Assembly (NCBI GenBank): GCA_026225565.1
Contig: JAMFTA010000064.1
Location: 1 to 32,613, forward strand
DNA length: 32,613 nucleotides
Source: Caulobacter sp.
Lineage (GTDB): Bacteria > Pseudomonadota > Alphaproteobacteria > Caulobacterales > Caulobacteraceae
Reading direction: 5' to 3'
Positions 1 through 8,012 of the stretch are shown one piece after another (the stretch's first letter is position 1; the number at the start of each line of letters is the position of its first letter). The position numbers and the translations under genes are program-made. The notes beneath the pieces are model-generated. The model made no database searches, was not told where the DNA came from, and saw only the letters and a program-made list of their open reading frames with translations.

Positions 1-575
1 CGGCGTGGATCAAGGCGATCGAGGCATCCCTGCCGGAGCTGCCGGACGCCAAGCGGGCGCGTCTGCAAACCCAGTACGGGCTCTCCGCCTATGATGCGGG
101 CGTCTTGGCGTCCGACGCGGCCAAGGCCGACTATTACGAGGCGGCGGCCAAAGGGCGGGACGCTAAGCTGGTGGCCAACTTCACCACCAATGAGCTGACC
201 TCCAACCTTGCCAAGAACAACCTGGAGATCGAGCAGAGCCCGATCTCAGCCGAAGACCTGGGCGGGCTGATCGAGCTGATCACCACCGACGTCATCTCCT
301 CCAAGATCGCCAAACAGGTGTTCGAGCTGATGTGGGCTGGGGAAGGCGCCCCCGCCGCCATCGTCGAGAAACACGGTCTGCGCCAAGTCACCGACACCGG
401 CGCCATCGAGACGGCCATCGACGCTATCATCGCCGCCAATCCGGATAAGGCGGAAGCTGCCAAGTCCAAGCCGCAAGCCATCGGCTGGTTCGTGGGCCAG
501 GTGATGAAGGAGACCGGCGGCAAGGCCAACCCGGCGGCGGTGAACGCGATCCTGAAGGCCAAGCTGGGGCTCTGA
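1..575 (+). CDS. gatB: Asp-tRNA(Asn)/Glu-tRNA(Gln) amidotransferase subunit B, C-terminal part
   Basis: The reading frame is open from base 3 and ends with TGA at 573-575, so only the last 190 or so residues are present. GatB is the kinase/adaptor subunit of the GatCAB amidotransferase, which converts Glu-tRNA(Gln) and Asp-tRNA(Asn) to the amidated forms in organisms lacking GlnRS or AsnRS. The visible part has the helical linker stretch LPELPDAKRAR followed by YGLSAYDAGVL, then the YqeY-like tail domain that touches the tRNA elbow (ITTDVISSKIAKQVF, VGQVMKETGGKANP, ending AILKAKLGL). The amidation-site half lies upstream of the window. The C-terminus is intact and of ordinary form. The next gene is convergent, separated by a perfect hairpin. 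Confidence 0.93.
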   Translation, partial: AWIKAIEASLPELPDAKRARLQTQYGLSAYDAGVLASDAAKADYYEAAAKGRDAKLVANFTTNELTSNLAKNNLEIEQSPISAEDLGGLIELITTDVISSKIAKQVFELMWAGEGAPAAIVEKHGLRQVTDTGAIETAIDAIIAANPDKAEAAKSKPQAIGWFVGQVMKETGGKANPAAVNAILKAKLGL

Positions 576-584
576 TCCTTCTGC

Positions 585-629
585 CCATCTCGGTCATCCT
601 AGGCCTTGTGCCTAGGATGACCGAGATGG
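585..629. repeat. Perfect 20-bp inverted repeat, intergenic
   Basis: Arms 585-604 and 610-629 are exact reverse complements around a five-base loop (605-609, cttgt). The core reads tcatcctaggc and its complement. It sits between the convergent ends of gatB and the ClC gene. No T-run follows either arm, so a classical intrinsic terminator is doubtful, though it could act as a bidirectional transcript-end stabiliser. Similar short palindromes containing tcatcct are, from memory, common between genes in Caulobacter relatives. Confidence 0.7.
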
Positions 630-661
630 TTGATGGATCGCCCGCCCGCAGCACCCGCGCT

Positions 662-2500
662 CTATTCCCCCCCCATCGCCTCGCGGTTGGCCTTGTCCAG
701 CTCCTCGGCATAGCGGCGGGTGGCGAATTTTTCAGTCAAGAGGCCGATCACCGCCCCAGTATCCTCGCTCTCGATCACCGCCAGGGTTTCCGCTTCCGCC
801 CGGTCGAAGGCGGCCAGGGCCTCCTTCACGTTCCAATCGGGCAGGAGGGCGATGTCGCGCTGGTGGAGGCGGTCGCTGACCGCCGTATCGGCCTTGTCGT
901 CGAGGTCGGTGCTGAACAGTTCGGCGGTGGCGAGGAGGCCCGCGTAACGCTCCTGATCGTCCAGCACCACCACCATGTGGGTGGAGCCAAGGGGGTAGCG
1001 CCTGCGGAACTCGGCCACGGTGGCGCTGGCGGGAATGGTGCGGGGATCGCGCCGCATCAGCTTGCCGACGGTCAGCTGGCGCATCCAGCCGATATCGGCG
1101 GCGCTCCTGATCGTCTCGCCCCGCAGGTGCAGCCGCCAGGTGGAGAAGGAGTAGCCAAAGGTCTCGCGCACGGCCAGGCTGGTGATGACGCAGGCGGCCA
1201 GAACCGGGGCGGTGACGCCGAAATCCCCGGTGGTCTCCAAGACCAGGAAGGACATGGTCAGGGGGCCGCCCACCACCGCCACCGCGAAGACGCCCATGCC
1301 GGTCAAGACGCAGGCGGTGGGGTCGATGTTCCAGCTGGTCAGCGCGTGGTGATAGATCTGGCCGCCGAGCTTGCCCAAAAGCGCGCCCACGAATAGGGAG
1401 GCGAAGAACAGCCCGCCGCGAAAGCCTGAGCCCAGCGAGATCAGGGCGGCGAGCAGCTTGATGGCGATCAGGAAAGCCAGGGCCTTCATGGTCATGTCCA
1501 GAGTCAGATCCAGCTTCATCGCCCCGTGGCCGGCGGCCAGCACCTGGGGCGTGATCAAGGCTAGGCCGCCGATCATCAACCCGCCCACCGCCGGGCGCGC
1601 CCACAGGGGCAGGGGGGTGGCCTTGAAGCCCCGGTCCATCAGGTCCGTCGCCCGCATCACCCCGACGCCGATGGCCGCGGCCACAAGGCCAATGCCCATC
1701 AGCGGCAGATAGTGCAGGGGCTTGACCGCCAGCACCGGGGCGACGTTCAAGGCGTAGGGGGCGCCGCCCAGCGCCGTGGCGGTCAAGACCGCCGTCACCG
1801 CCGCCGCCGTCACCGAAGCGACGTTGGCGATCGAATAGACGCCGATGATCAGCTCGAAGGCGTAGAAGGCCCCGGTCAGCGGGGCCCCGAAGGCGGCGGC
1901 TATGGCCCCGGCCGCGCCGCAGCCGACCATGATGCGCAGGTCGTTGCGCCGCAGCCGCAGCATCATGCCCAGGCGCGAGGCCAGGCCCGAGCCGATCTGG
2001 GTATAGCCGGCCTCCAGCCCCACCGAGGCGCCGCAGCCGTTGGAGATCAGGGTCTGCAGGCTGACCACCAGGCTGTCCCTCAGCGACATGCGCCCGCCGC
2101 GCAGCGCATTGGCCTCCACCGGGTCGACGGCGACGCGGGCGTTGGAATGGCGCCGCCACAGCTCGATCAGGCCGATGCAGAGGCCGCCGATCACGGGGGC
2201 GGAGAGGGCCATCCAGGGGGTGACGTGATCGACGGCGCTGAGGTGCTGATCCAGGGCGATGCGGAAGAAGAACATGTGGGAGAGCTGGGCCGTCTGGCTC
2301 ATCAGCGTCACCGCCGCCCCGGCGGCGCAGCCGATCAGGGCGGCGATGAACACCAAGAGCACTTCGGAGGAGCGGACCAGGGCGCGAAATTGGCCGAAGA
2401 GGCCCTGGGCTTTCGGCGGCTTGGGCAGGCGGATGGTCAGGCCGGGGCTCAGCCCTGCGCCGGGGCGCGGCTTCGTGAGTTCCGGGTCGGCGGCGTTCAC
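662..2500 (-). CDS. ClC-family chloride channel/antiporter with C-terminal CBS pair
   Basis: 612-residue integral membrane protein of the voltage-gated ClC family, expected to move chloride, possibly in exchange for protons, across the inner membrane. Many hydrophobic helices fill residues 45-455. The usual GREGP gate motif appears as [12 protein letters not shown] at about 161-172 and keeps the gating glutamate (E163). The conserved GGxFxxSLFxGA segment appears as [20 protein letters not shown] pair follows (roughly 465-600, beginning [13 protein letters not shown]), a cytosolic regulatory module that often binds nucleotides. The GTG start is chosen because it overlaps the rnhB stop in a GTGA (2497-2500); further upstream the frame only runs antisense-like through rnhB. 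The canonical GSGIP selectivity motif is not obvious, so ion specificity is uncertain. Confidence 0.85.
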   Translation of the reverse strand: MNAADPELTKPRPGAGLSPGLTIRLPKPPKAQGLFGQFRALVRSSEVLLVFIAALIGCAAGAAVTLMSQTAQLSHMFFFRIALDQHLSAVDHVTPWMALSAPVIGGLCIGLIELWRRHSNARVAVDPVEANALRGGRMSLRDSLVVSLQTLISNGCGASVGLEAGYTQIGSGLASRLGMMLRLRRNDLRIMVGCGAAGAIAAAFGAPLTGAFYAFELIIGVYSIANVASVTAAAVTAVLTATALGGAPYALNVAPVLAVKPLHYLPLMGIGLVAAAIGVGVMRATDLMDRGFKATPLPLWARPAVGGLMIGGLALITPQVLAAGHGAMKLDLTLDMTMKALAFLIAIKLLAALISLGSGFRGGLFFASLFVGALLGKLGGQIYHHALTSWNIDPTACVLTGMGVFAVAVVGGPLTMSFLVLETTGDFGVTAPVLAACVITSLAVRETFGYSFSTWRLHLRGETIRSAADIGWMRQLTVGKLMRRDPRTIPASATVAEFRRRYPLGSTHMVVVLDDQERYAGLLATAELFSTDLDDKADTAVSDRLHQRDIALLPDWNVKEALAAFDRAEAETLAVIESEDTGAVIGLLTEKFATRRYAEELDKANREAMGGE

Positions 2501-3228
2501 GCGTCCATGTCGGCGAGGGGATCGCCCATGGGGTCGACCATGGCGCCGGCGAGGCTTTGCGGCGATTGCCCCGCCAAGGCCAGCTTGATCGGCGCCCAGG
2601 TCGCCCGATGGACGGGAGAGGGCCCCAGGGTCCTCAGCGCCTCGATATGCTTGGGCGCGCCATAGCCCTTGTGGGCGGCGAAGTGATAGCCGGGATATTC
2701 CACGTCCAGGTCCAGCATCAGCCGGTCTCGGGCCGTCTTGGCCAGGATCGAGGCGGCGGCGATGGAGAGGCAATGGCCGTCCCCCTGCACCACGGTGCGC
2801 ACCTCGCACGGCAGCTTGAAGCGGTAATTGCCGTCCACCAGGGCGACGATCGGCGCCACCTGCAGGGCCTCCACCGCCCGGCGCATGGCCAGGCCCGTGG
2901 CGTGCAGGATGTTCAGCGCCTCGATCTCCTCCACGCTGGCGAAGGCAACGCCCCAGGCGACGGCGGCGGCCTTGATCTCGCCTTCCAGGCGCTCGCGGGC
3001 GGCGGGGGTAAGCTTCTTGGAATCGTCGATCCCCTTGGGGATGCGCAGGGGATCGAGGATCACGGCGGCGGCGCAGACCGGGCCAGCCCAGGGGCCGCGC
3101 CCCGCCTCGTCCACCCCGCAGACAGGACCGGAATAGCTGTTTTCCATGGCGAAGCTCGGCCCAGCCGGATTCTTCTTGCTAGCCTTGGCGGCGGTCTTCG
3201 CAGCGGGTTGGGCGATTCTCGGGCTCAC
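2497..3228 (-). CDS. rnhB: Ribonuclease HII
   Basis: 243-residue RNase HII, which cuts RNA in RNA/DNA hybrids and 5' of single ribonucleotides misincorporated in DNA. The signature [14 protein letters not shown] holds the first two metal ligands D40 and E41. The remaining acidic ligands lie in ALVDGNY and [19 protein letters not shown]. The family typically has about 200 residues; the extra N-terminus is Ala/Lys-rich and probably disordered. The GTG start at 3228 overlaps the tag stop as GTGA; an internal ATG at 3147 (MENSYSG) is an alternative that would remove the tail. It shares a transcript with tag upstream and the ClC gene downstream, suggesting translational coupling. Confidence 0.93.
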   Translation of the reverse strand: MSPRIAQPAAKTAAKASKKNPAGPSFAMENSYSGPVCGVDEAGRGPWAGPVCAAAVILDPLRIPKGIDDSKKLTPAARERLEGEIKAAAVAWGVAFASVEEIEALNILHATGLAMRRAVEALQVAPIVALVDGNYRFKLPCEVRTVVQGDGHCLSIAAASILAKTARDRLMLDLDVEYPGYHFAAHKGYGAPKHIEALRTLGPSPVHRATWAPIKLALAGQSPQSLAGAMVDPMGDPLADMDA

Positions 3229-3815
3229 CCCTTAGGGATACCCCGGAGCTCGGCGTAGCGGAAGCAGTGGGGACTGTGGTCGTTGACCATGCCGACGGCC
3301 TGCATGAAGGCATAGACGATCACCGGGCCGACGAACTTGAACCCCCGCGCCTTCAGGGCCTTGGAGAGGGCTTCGGAGGCCGGGGTCTGGGTGGGCACGT
3401 CGGGACGCTCGAAGTGGTTCTGGATCGGTTCGCCGTCGACGAAGCTCCAGATAAAAGTCGAGAAATCCTCACCCTTATCCACCATTTCCAGATAGGCTTT
3501 GGCGTTGCCGATGGTGGCCAATATCTTAGCCCGCGCCCGCACGATGCCGGGATCGTTCATCAGCCGCTCCACATCCGCCTCGGTGTAGCGGGCGACGATG
3601 TGGGGGTCGAAATCGTGGAAGGCGGCGCGAAAGCCCTCGCGTTTGCGAAGGATGGTGATCCAGGCCAGCCCCGCCTGAAACCCGTCGAGCACCAGCTTGG
3701 CCCAGAGCGCCTGGCCGTCCCGCTCGGGCACGCCCCATTCTGTGTCGTGATAGGCGATATAGAGCGGGTCCTGGCCCGGCCAGCTGCAGCGCGGTTTGGC
3801 GAGATCGATGGTCAT
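3225..3815 (-). CDS. tag: DNA-3-methyladenine glycosylase I
   Basis: 196-residue Tag glycosylase, which excises 3-methyladenine from alkylated DNA in base excision repair. The N-terminus [21 protein letters not shown] is diagnostic. The structural zinc ligands of E. coli Tag (C4, H17, H175, C179) correspond to C10, H23, H180 and C184 here, with the same spacings of 13 and 4. The helix-hairpin region [19 protein letters not shown] is intact. The start [10 protein letters not shown] is the usual N-terminus; it overlaps the upstream methyltransferase stop in ATGA (3812-3815) and has no clear Shine-Dalgarno, suggesting translational coupling. Confidence 0.94.
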   Translation of the reverse strand: MTIDLAKPRCSWPGQDPLYIAYHDTEWGVPERDGQALWAKLVLDGFQAGLAWITILRKREGFRAAFHDFDPHIVARYTEADVERLMNDPGIVRARAKILATIGNAKAYLEMVDKGEDFSTFIWSFVDGEPIQNHFERPDVPTQTPASEALSKALKARGFKFVGPVIVYAFMQAVGMVNDHSPHCFRYAELRGIPKG

Positions 3816-4456
3816 GGGCGAAGGGTAGAGGGGGCGCGGCGATGGAGCCAGCCCTTGTTGTGCTCCGCGCTGCACTGCGGGCGGCGACTGGCTATTACAA
3901 AACCGCTACCCCAGGAGGGAGCGACCACGGCCCAGTCCGGCAAGGCCCTGAATTCTGACAGTAGGCCGTCAACGCGCGACTGGTGCCCCTCCGGCCAGTT
4001 CGGCTGCGGAAGCATGTCGTCGCCGATGAAGAACCCGCCCGGCTTGACGAGCGCGAGCGCTACATTGAGAGCCTCATATTTTCCCGGCCATGCGTCAGCA
4101 AAGACAAGATCGAATGTTCCAGCCCGTTGGGCGCGAAGAAACTCAACGCCATCATCAAGGGCGAACGCCACCCGTGGATCATCCCCGAGCACATCTCGCG
4201 CTACGGCTTGCACGGTCGGATCGTTGTCCACGCTGACGAGTTGTGCTGATGCGTCCATGCCTGACAGAAGCCAGGCGGTCGCCAACCCGGTGCCGGTCCC
4301 GATCTCAAGCAGGCGTCCCCCGGGTTTGGAGGCGGCGAGCATCCGCAATAGCGCCCCCGTTCGGGCGTCTGAGGGCATACCGAAGCCAAGAGCTTCCGTG
4401 CGGTCACGCAGTATCGGCCAAGCGGCCGGAGCTTCATTGTCGGATATGGCGTACAT
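3812..4456 (-). CDS. Class I SAM-dependent O-methyltransferase-like protein
   Basis: 214-residue Rossmann-fold methyltransferase. Motif I is LLEIGTGTGLATAWLLSG, an acidic ribose-binding position follows in LVSVDNDP, and FDLVFADAWPGKY and LVKPGGFFIGDDML match later strands of the O-methyltransferase/catechol-methyltransferase-like group. The substrate cannot be told from sequence. ATG at 4456 is preferred over GTG at 4462 because ggat lies seven bases upstream of the ATG. The last 25 residues (after GFVIASRR) look like non-conserved read-through. By eye its third-codon positions are less GC-rich than those of tag and rnhB, which may mean later acquisition, yet it overlaps tag by four bases. 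Confidence 0.8.
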   Translation of the reverse strand: MYAISDNEAPAAWPILRDRTEALGFGMPSDARTGALLRMLAASKPGGRLLEIGTGTGLATAWLLSGMDASAQLVSVDNDPTVQAVARDVLGDDPRVAFALDDGVEFLRAQRAGTFDLVFADAWPGKYEALNVALALVKPGGFFIGDDMLPQPNWPEGHQSRVDGLLSEFRALPDWAVVAPSWGSGFVIASRRPQCSAEHNKGWLHRRAPSTLRP

Positions 4457-4555
4457 GAGCACTATCCAATTTTCGTGGGATTGATTTTGCGCCGGCAGGG
4501 GACTGGTGGCGCGACTTTGGACGAATGTGTTGGGTGCGCTGCCGACGCAGCAATG

Positions 4556-4576
4556 CCGGCCTCTCTAAGAGGCCGG
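4556..4576 (-). terminator. Short GC-rich hairpin downstream of the YCII gene
   Basis: Arms ccggcctct (4556-4564) and agaggccgg (4568-4576) pair perfectly around a three-base loop. It lies about 100 bases after the stop of the YCII-domain gene and before the methyltransferase. A T-run is missing, so termination is only a possibility. Confidence 0.3.
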
Positions 4577-4679
4577 GGTGCTTAGTCGGCTTAGGCCAAC
4601 GATCATCTTCGTCGAGACGTCGCTCATGTCGTGATGCTACCAAATGTTCCCGCCGCTGAAAACGTCGGGGTGCAGCTCC

Positions 4680-5102
4680 TCAGGCGCCGCTGAGCTTCTC
4701 GCGCGTGCGGTCATGGAGTTCCGCGACCTCCGGCGTCAGGGTTTCTGCAAAATCGGCCATCTCGAAGAGTGGCCGGATTTCGATCTCGCTCGGTCCTGGC
4801 ATGGGATTGGGGCAGCGATTCACCCAGGCCACCGCTTCGTCCATGTCCTTGACCTCCCAGAGCCAGAAGCCGGCGACCAGCTCACGGGTCTCGGCGAAAG
4901 GCCCGTCGATGACGGTGCGGCCGGCGCCGTCGAACCCAATGCGCTTGGCCTCTGAGGAGGGTTTGAGGCCGTCGGCGGCGACGAGGATGCCGGCATCGAC
5001 CAGCTCCTCATTGTATTTACCCATAGCCTCCAGCAATTCGGGCGTGGGGAGAACACCCTTTTCGCTGTCCTCGGTCGCCTTCACAAACACCATCACGCGC
5101 AT
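4680..5102 (-). CDS. YCII-related (DGPF domain) protein
   Basis: 140-residue cytoplasmic protein of the YCII/DGPF family, a dimeric ferredoxin-like alpha/beta fold. The naming motif is present as VIDGPFAETRELVAGFW at about 64-80, after an N-terminal strand MRVMVFVKAT. Members often accompany ECF sigma factors of the ECF41/SigJ kind; none is adjacent here. Their biochemical role is unsettled. The start at 5102 is well supported by aaggagg six bases upstream of the ATG. The frame stays open upstream for 85 codons, but that stretch is Arg/Pro-rich and has no family similarity. Confidence 0.85.
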   Translation of the reverse strand: MRVMVFVKATEDSEKGVLPTPELLEAMGKYNEELVDAGILVAADGLKPSSEAKRIGFDGAGRTVIDGPFAETRELVAGFWLWEVKDMDEAVAWVNRCPNPMPGPSEIEIRPLFEMADFAETLTPEVAELHDRTREKLSGA

Positions 5103-5500
5103 CGTCTGCCTCCTTGTTTGGGCCGGTCTCCTCGGGGAGAAGAAGGCGCGCGACTGGCTTACCGTCACGCACTTATCCCCCAGCTTATCCGACCCCGAAA
5201 AAACAGGCGTACACTCTTTCTCATCCCGTCGATGAAGAGGGCGCGAGGCCTCGCGCTGAAACGACGGCGGGAAGCGGCCATGACGGCCGCGTGGAGCGCC
5301 GACCCTTCGCCTCCTAAGACCCGAAACGACCCCAATTTCCGGCGAAGGCCGGCGCACCGCCCCTCTTCAAAGTCCACCTTAGCCTCGCGCTCCAGGCGCG
5401 AGATGGCGAGGGCATGTCCCGCCGCCCGCCGCCGTCGAAAGACGGCGGCGGTTAGGGCGCGTGGGGAGGCGCCGTCGAAAGACGGCGGCGGTTCGCGGCG
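5103..5500. other. 398-base intergenic region without a convincing gene
   Basis: This spacer lies between the exported-protein gene and the YCII gene, both read leftward. Open frames exist on both strands but encode only Arg/Pro/Ala-rich low-complexity sequence. It contains a short A-run (near 5200), Ala/Arg-coding-like GC stretches and, at its left-reading entry (5426-5493), two copies of a GAAA-loop hairpin. I recognise no tRNA or known small RNA. Confidence 0.5.
5426..5493. repeat. Two direct copies of a 23-bp hairpin unit with GAAA loop
   Basis: The unit gccgtcgaaagacggcggcg plus gtt occurs at 5431-5453 and 5471-5493, exactly 40 bases apart. In the first copy the flanks extend pairing to an 11-bp stem (5426-5436 with 5441-5451) closed by GAAA. 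In the second only seven pairs form. They lie just after the stop of the exported-protein gene (minus strand), where the loop reads TTTC. Two copies are too few for a CRISPR array; this resembles a REP-like extragenic palindrome or a transcript 3' end. Confidence 0.65.
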
Positions 5501-6064
5501 CTATCGGTCGTTGAAGGGGTAGCCGAAGTGGCCGCCGCCGGTGGGGCCCGGACCCACATAGGCGGCGGGCAGGGCGCCGCGGCCGATATCGCGGGTCACC
5601 CGGTCGAAGGCCAGATCGGCGTCGTGCCAGGGGGTCACGCCCCGCTCCTGGCGAAGGTCGGTCTCATAATATTGCTCGCGGATCGGGCGTTCCACGCCAT
5701 CGGCATAGGTCACCGTCCCCGATACCCGCGCACCGCCCACGCCGACGCTGCGCATGGACAGGCCGATGGTGCGGCCGAGCTGCTCGAAGGTGGGGCGATT
5801 GGGCACGGCGTCCTCGATCACCAGATCGATGCGCAACGGCGGCGGACCCTTGGTCCTGGCGGCGGCCTGCTGCACCTGGCGGCGCAGGTCCGCGCTAAGA
5901 TCGGTCAGCTCGCGTTCGCCGTAATCCTTGGCCTTCTTCTGCAGGTCAGGACCGATGGCCACGGTCACCGCCGCGCCGGGGGCTATGGCCGGCGGCTGGG
6001 CGGCCGCCGCTGCAGCGCTGCCCAGAGCGAGGGCGGCGGCGGTCAAGATCAGGAACGGACGCAT
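5501..6064 (-). CDS. Exported protein of unknown function
   Basis: 187 residues. A clear signal peptide (MRPFLILTAAALALGSAAAAAAQ, cleavage near residue 22) points to the periplasm or envelope. The mature part is soluble, with predicted strands such as LRIDLVIEDAVPNRPTF and ARVSGTVTYADGVERPI, and no cysteine. The pattern of a secreted, about 20 kDa protein with a repeated YADG/YET region resembles several unnamed proteobacterial lipoprotein-like families, but I cannot assign one. An aaggagag sequence lies shortly before the ATG. It follows the ygfZ-type gene with a 39-base gap and is probably co-transcribed. Confidence 0.75.
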   Translation of the reverse strand: MRPFLILTAAALALGSAAAAAAQPPAIAPGAAVTVAIGPDLQKKAKDYGERELTDLSADLRRQVQQAAARTKGPPPLRIDLVIEDAVPNRPTFEQLGRTIGLSMRSVGVGGARVSGTVTYADGVERPIREQYYETDLRQERGVTPWHDADLAFDRVTRDIGRGALPAAYVGPGPTGGGHFGYPFNDR

Positions 6065-6103
6065 GGGGGTCTCTCCTTCGATTTGCGCGACGTCGATGAC
6101 GCG

Positions 6104-6940
6104 CTAAGATTGCGGCGGTTCCTCGGCGATCGGTTGAAACATTGGCGCCAGCCAGGGCGGCAGGTCCAGGGTCAGGGAGCGGCCGTCCGCGGTCAGCCCC
6201 CCGCCGATAGCGCGGTCGATGCGCAGCAAGGCCATGGCCCGGCCATCCACGCCGCCGCGCACTTCGCCGGCGCGGCGCTCTCCGGCCAGGATCTCCGCGC
6301 CAACCGGCGGGGGCGGGCCGTAAAAGGCGATGGGCGCCATGCGGGTCTTCACCACGCCCCGCCGATGCATACGCGAGGTGGTCTCCTGGCCGACAAAGCA
6401 GCCCTTCTTGAAATCGATGCCGTGCAGGATGTCGAGGTTGGCCTCGATGGGATAGTCGCTCTCGGCGCCGTCCTTGGCGGGGTCGGGCACGCCCAGCGCC
6501 AGGCGGTGGGCGTCGTAGGCGGCCTCTGGCAAGACGCCGGCGACAGCGTCCGCCGCGCCGCGCAGGCCCAGTTGCGGCAGGCGGGGATCGGCGCGCCAGC
6601 CGCCGGCGATCTCCGCCGGCGCATCGCCCCAGGCGGCGAACACCGAAGCGTCCAGGGGCGCGATCTGCACCTTGGCTCGCAGGCGATACAGGGTCAGCTT
6701 GCCGATCAATCCCTCGCGCGCCTCCGCCGCCACGTCCAGCGCCCCGCCCGCCTCGTCGCCCCAGACGAACAGGTCGTTGATCAGGCGCCCTTGCGGGGTG
6801 AGCATGGCGCCGTAGCGCAATTCCCCGCTGGCGAGGCTCTCCACGTCCTGGGTGATCAGCCCCTGCAGGAAGCTCTTCCAGTCGGGACCAGACACGCCGA
6901 TCAGGGCGCGAGAGCTGAGATGGGCGATCGATCCGGTCAT
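6104..6940 (-). CDS. ygfZ: YgfZ/GcvT-like folate-binding protein
   Basis: 278-residue member of the tetrahydrofolate-binding YgfZ (IBA57-like) family, which helps assembly or repair of certain iron-sulfur enzymes. The family hallmark K-G-C-[FY]-x-G-Q-E is present as KGCFVGQE (about 179-186), with the key cysteine at 181. The N-terminal GcvT-like part includes SGPDWKSFLQGLITQDV and MLTPQGRLINDLFVW, both typical. ATG at 6940 (MTGSIAHLSSRAL) is chosen; a GTG at 6961 adds seven residues without a better ribosome site. It is divergent from the GT9 gene with 61 bases between starts, so promoters must lie in that gap. Confidence 0.9.
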   Translation of the reverse strand: MTGSIAHLSSRALIGVSGPDWKSFLQGLITQDVESLASGELRYGAMLTPQGRLINDLFVWGDEAGGALDVAAEAREGLIGKLTLYRLRAKVQIAPLDASVFAAWGDAPAEIAGGWRADPRLPQLGLRGAADAVAGVLPEAAYDAHRLALGVPDPAKDGAESDYPIEANLDILHGIDFKKGCFVGQETTSRMHRRGVVKTRMAPIAFYGPPPPVGAEILAGERRAGEVRGGVDGRAMALLRIDRAIGGGLTADGRSLTLDLPPWLAPMFQPIAEEPPQS

Positions 6941-6987
6941 GGGGTCGATATGGTCTCCCACAAGGCGGTGCGCCAGCCTGAAATGCC

Positions 6988-6995
6988 GCTATAAG
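6988..6995 (+). promoter_or_regulatory. Candidate -10 element close to the GT9 start
   Basis: GCTATAAG matches seven of eight positions of the Caulobacter housekeeping -10 consensus GCTANAWC. It ends seven bases before the ATG at 7002, so a leaderless or near-leaderless transcript would result. No convincing -35 is visible at the expected distance, which keeps confidence low. Confidence 0.35.
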
Positions 6996-7001
6996 GCGCG
7001 G

Positions 7002-8012
7002 ATGGCCGAACCTCGTTTTCCGATCCTCTTCATCACGGCGACCCGCATCGGCGATGCGGTGCTCTCCTCGGGCCTGATCAAGCGGCTGCGCGACGAGATC
7101 CCCCACGCCCGTTTCACCATCGCCGCCGGACCCCTGGCCGCCCCCTTGTTTCGCGACACCCCGGGGCTGGACCGGCTGATCGAGATGCCCAAGGAAAAGT
7201 CCGGTTTTCACTGGTTCAAGCTGTGGCGCCAGGCGCGGGGGCGTCGCTGGGGCCTGATCCTGGACATGCGCGGCTCGGGGGTTTCGCGCTTCCTCAGGGC
7301 CCGGCGGCGGGCGGTGCGCCGATCCCCGCCGGCCTCGCTCGGCCCCATGCACAAGGTGGTTGAGGCCGCGCGGGTGCTGAAGATCGAGGACGATGTGGCC
7401 GCGCCCTTCTTGTTCACCAGTCCCGAGACCGAGGCCCACGCCCTGGCCCTGATCGGTCCCGGCCGGCCGATCCTGGCCGTGGCCCCCGCCGCCAACTGGG
7501 TGGGCAAGACCTGGCCGGCGGAGCGCTTCGCCGTCTTGGCCGCAGAGCTCCTCGGCCCCAAGGGCCCCATGCCGGGCGGACGGCTGATGATTCTCGGCGG
7601 CCCCGACGACCGCTGGACCTGCGAGGTGGTCAGCCGCTCCATCCCCCGCGACCGGATGATCGATCTTGTGGGCCGTATAGACCTTCTCACCGCCTACGCC
7701 TGCCTGAAGCACGCGCGCCTGTTTGTCGGCAACGACTCAGGCCTGATGCACCTGGCCGCCGCCGCCGGCGCGCCGACGCTGGGCCTCTTCGGCCCTTCCG
7801 ACGACCGGCTCTACGGTCCCTGGGGACCGAACGCCCGCGCGGTGCGGGGGCCGCGCGAGTTCGAGGCCTTCGTCAGGATGGACCCGACCCTTTCCAACCA
7901 GGTCTGCCACATGCTGGATTTGCCCATCGACTGGGTCAGCCGCGCCGCGCGCCGCCTCTACGCAGAGACCGAAGCCCAACCGATCGAAACCACCGCCGAG
8001 ACCGAGCCATGA
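7002..8012 (+). CDS. Glycosyltransferase family 9 (heptosyltransferase-like)
   Basis: 336-residue GT9 enzyme, related to ADP-heptose:LPS heptosyltransferases (WaaC/WaaF type) that build the lipopolysaccharide core on the cytoplasmic face of the inner membrane. Family landmarks are the N-terminal ILFITATRIGDAVLSSGLIKRLR, the central PAANWVGKTWPAERFA, and the donor-binding FVGNDSGLMHLAAAAGAPTLGLFGPSD. The acceptor and true donor sugar cannot be read from sequence. ATG 7002 starts at the natural family N-terminus; the frame is open upstream but overlaps ygfZ antisense. Its TGA overlaps the next gene start in ATGA (8009-8012), so the two are probably co-translated. Confidence 0.88.
   Translation: MAEPRFPILFITATRIGDAVLSSGLIKRLRDEIPHARFTIAAGPLAAPLFRDTPGLDRLIEMPKEKSGFHWFKLWRQARGRRWGLILDMRGSGVSRFLRARRRAVRRSPPASLGPMHKVVEAARVLKIEDDVAAPFLFTSPETEAHALALIGPGRPILAVAPAANWVGKTWPAERFAVLAAELLGPKGPMPGGRLMILGGPDDRWTCEVVSRSIPRDRMIDLVGRIDLLTAYACLKHARLFVGNDSGLMHLAAAAGAPTLGLFGPSDDRLYGPWGPNARAVRGPREFEAFVRMDPTLSNQVCHMLDLPIDWVSRAARRLYAETEAQPIETTAETEP

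Noticed and set aside
585-629. Intrinsic terminator after gatB
   Set aside because: Stem is perfect but no T-run follows on either strand, so it is listed as a repeat.
608-1396. Long plus-strand frame opposite the ClC gene
   Set aside because: Gly/His/Gln-rich antisense frame typical of GC-rich DNA; the minus strand has a clear membrane protein family.
5431-5493. CRISPR array
   Set aside because: Only two units with a 17-base gap, and no cas genes; each unit is itself a strong hairpin.
5118-5522. 134-codon plus-strand frame in the long spacer
   Set aside because: Arg-rich, no ribosome site, runs through the GAAA hairpins and into the exported-protein gene.
5946-7712. 588-codon minus-strand frame across ygfZ and GT9
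   Set aside because: Spans two real genes on different strands; Arg/Gly-rich with no recognisable motif.
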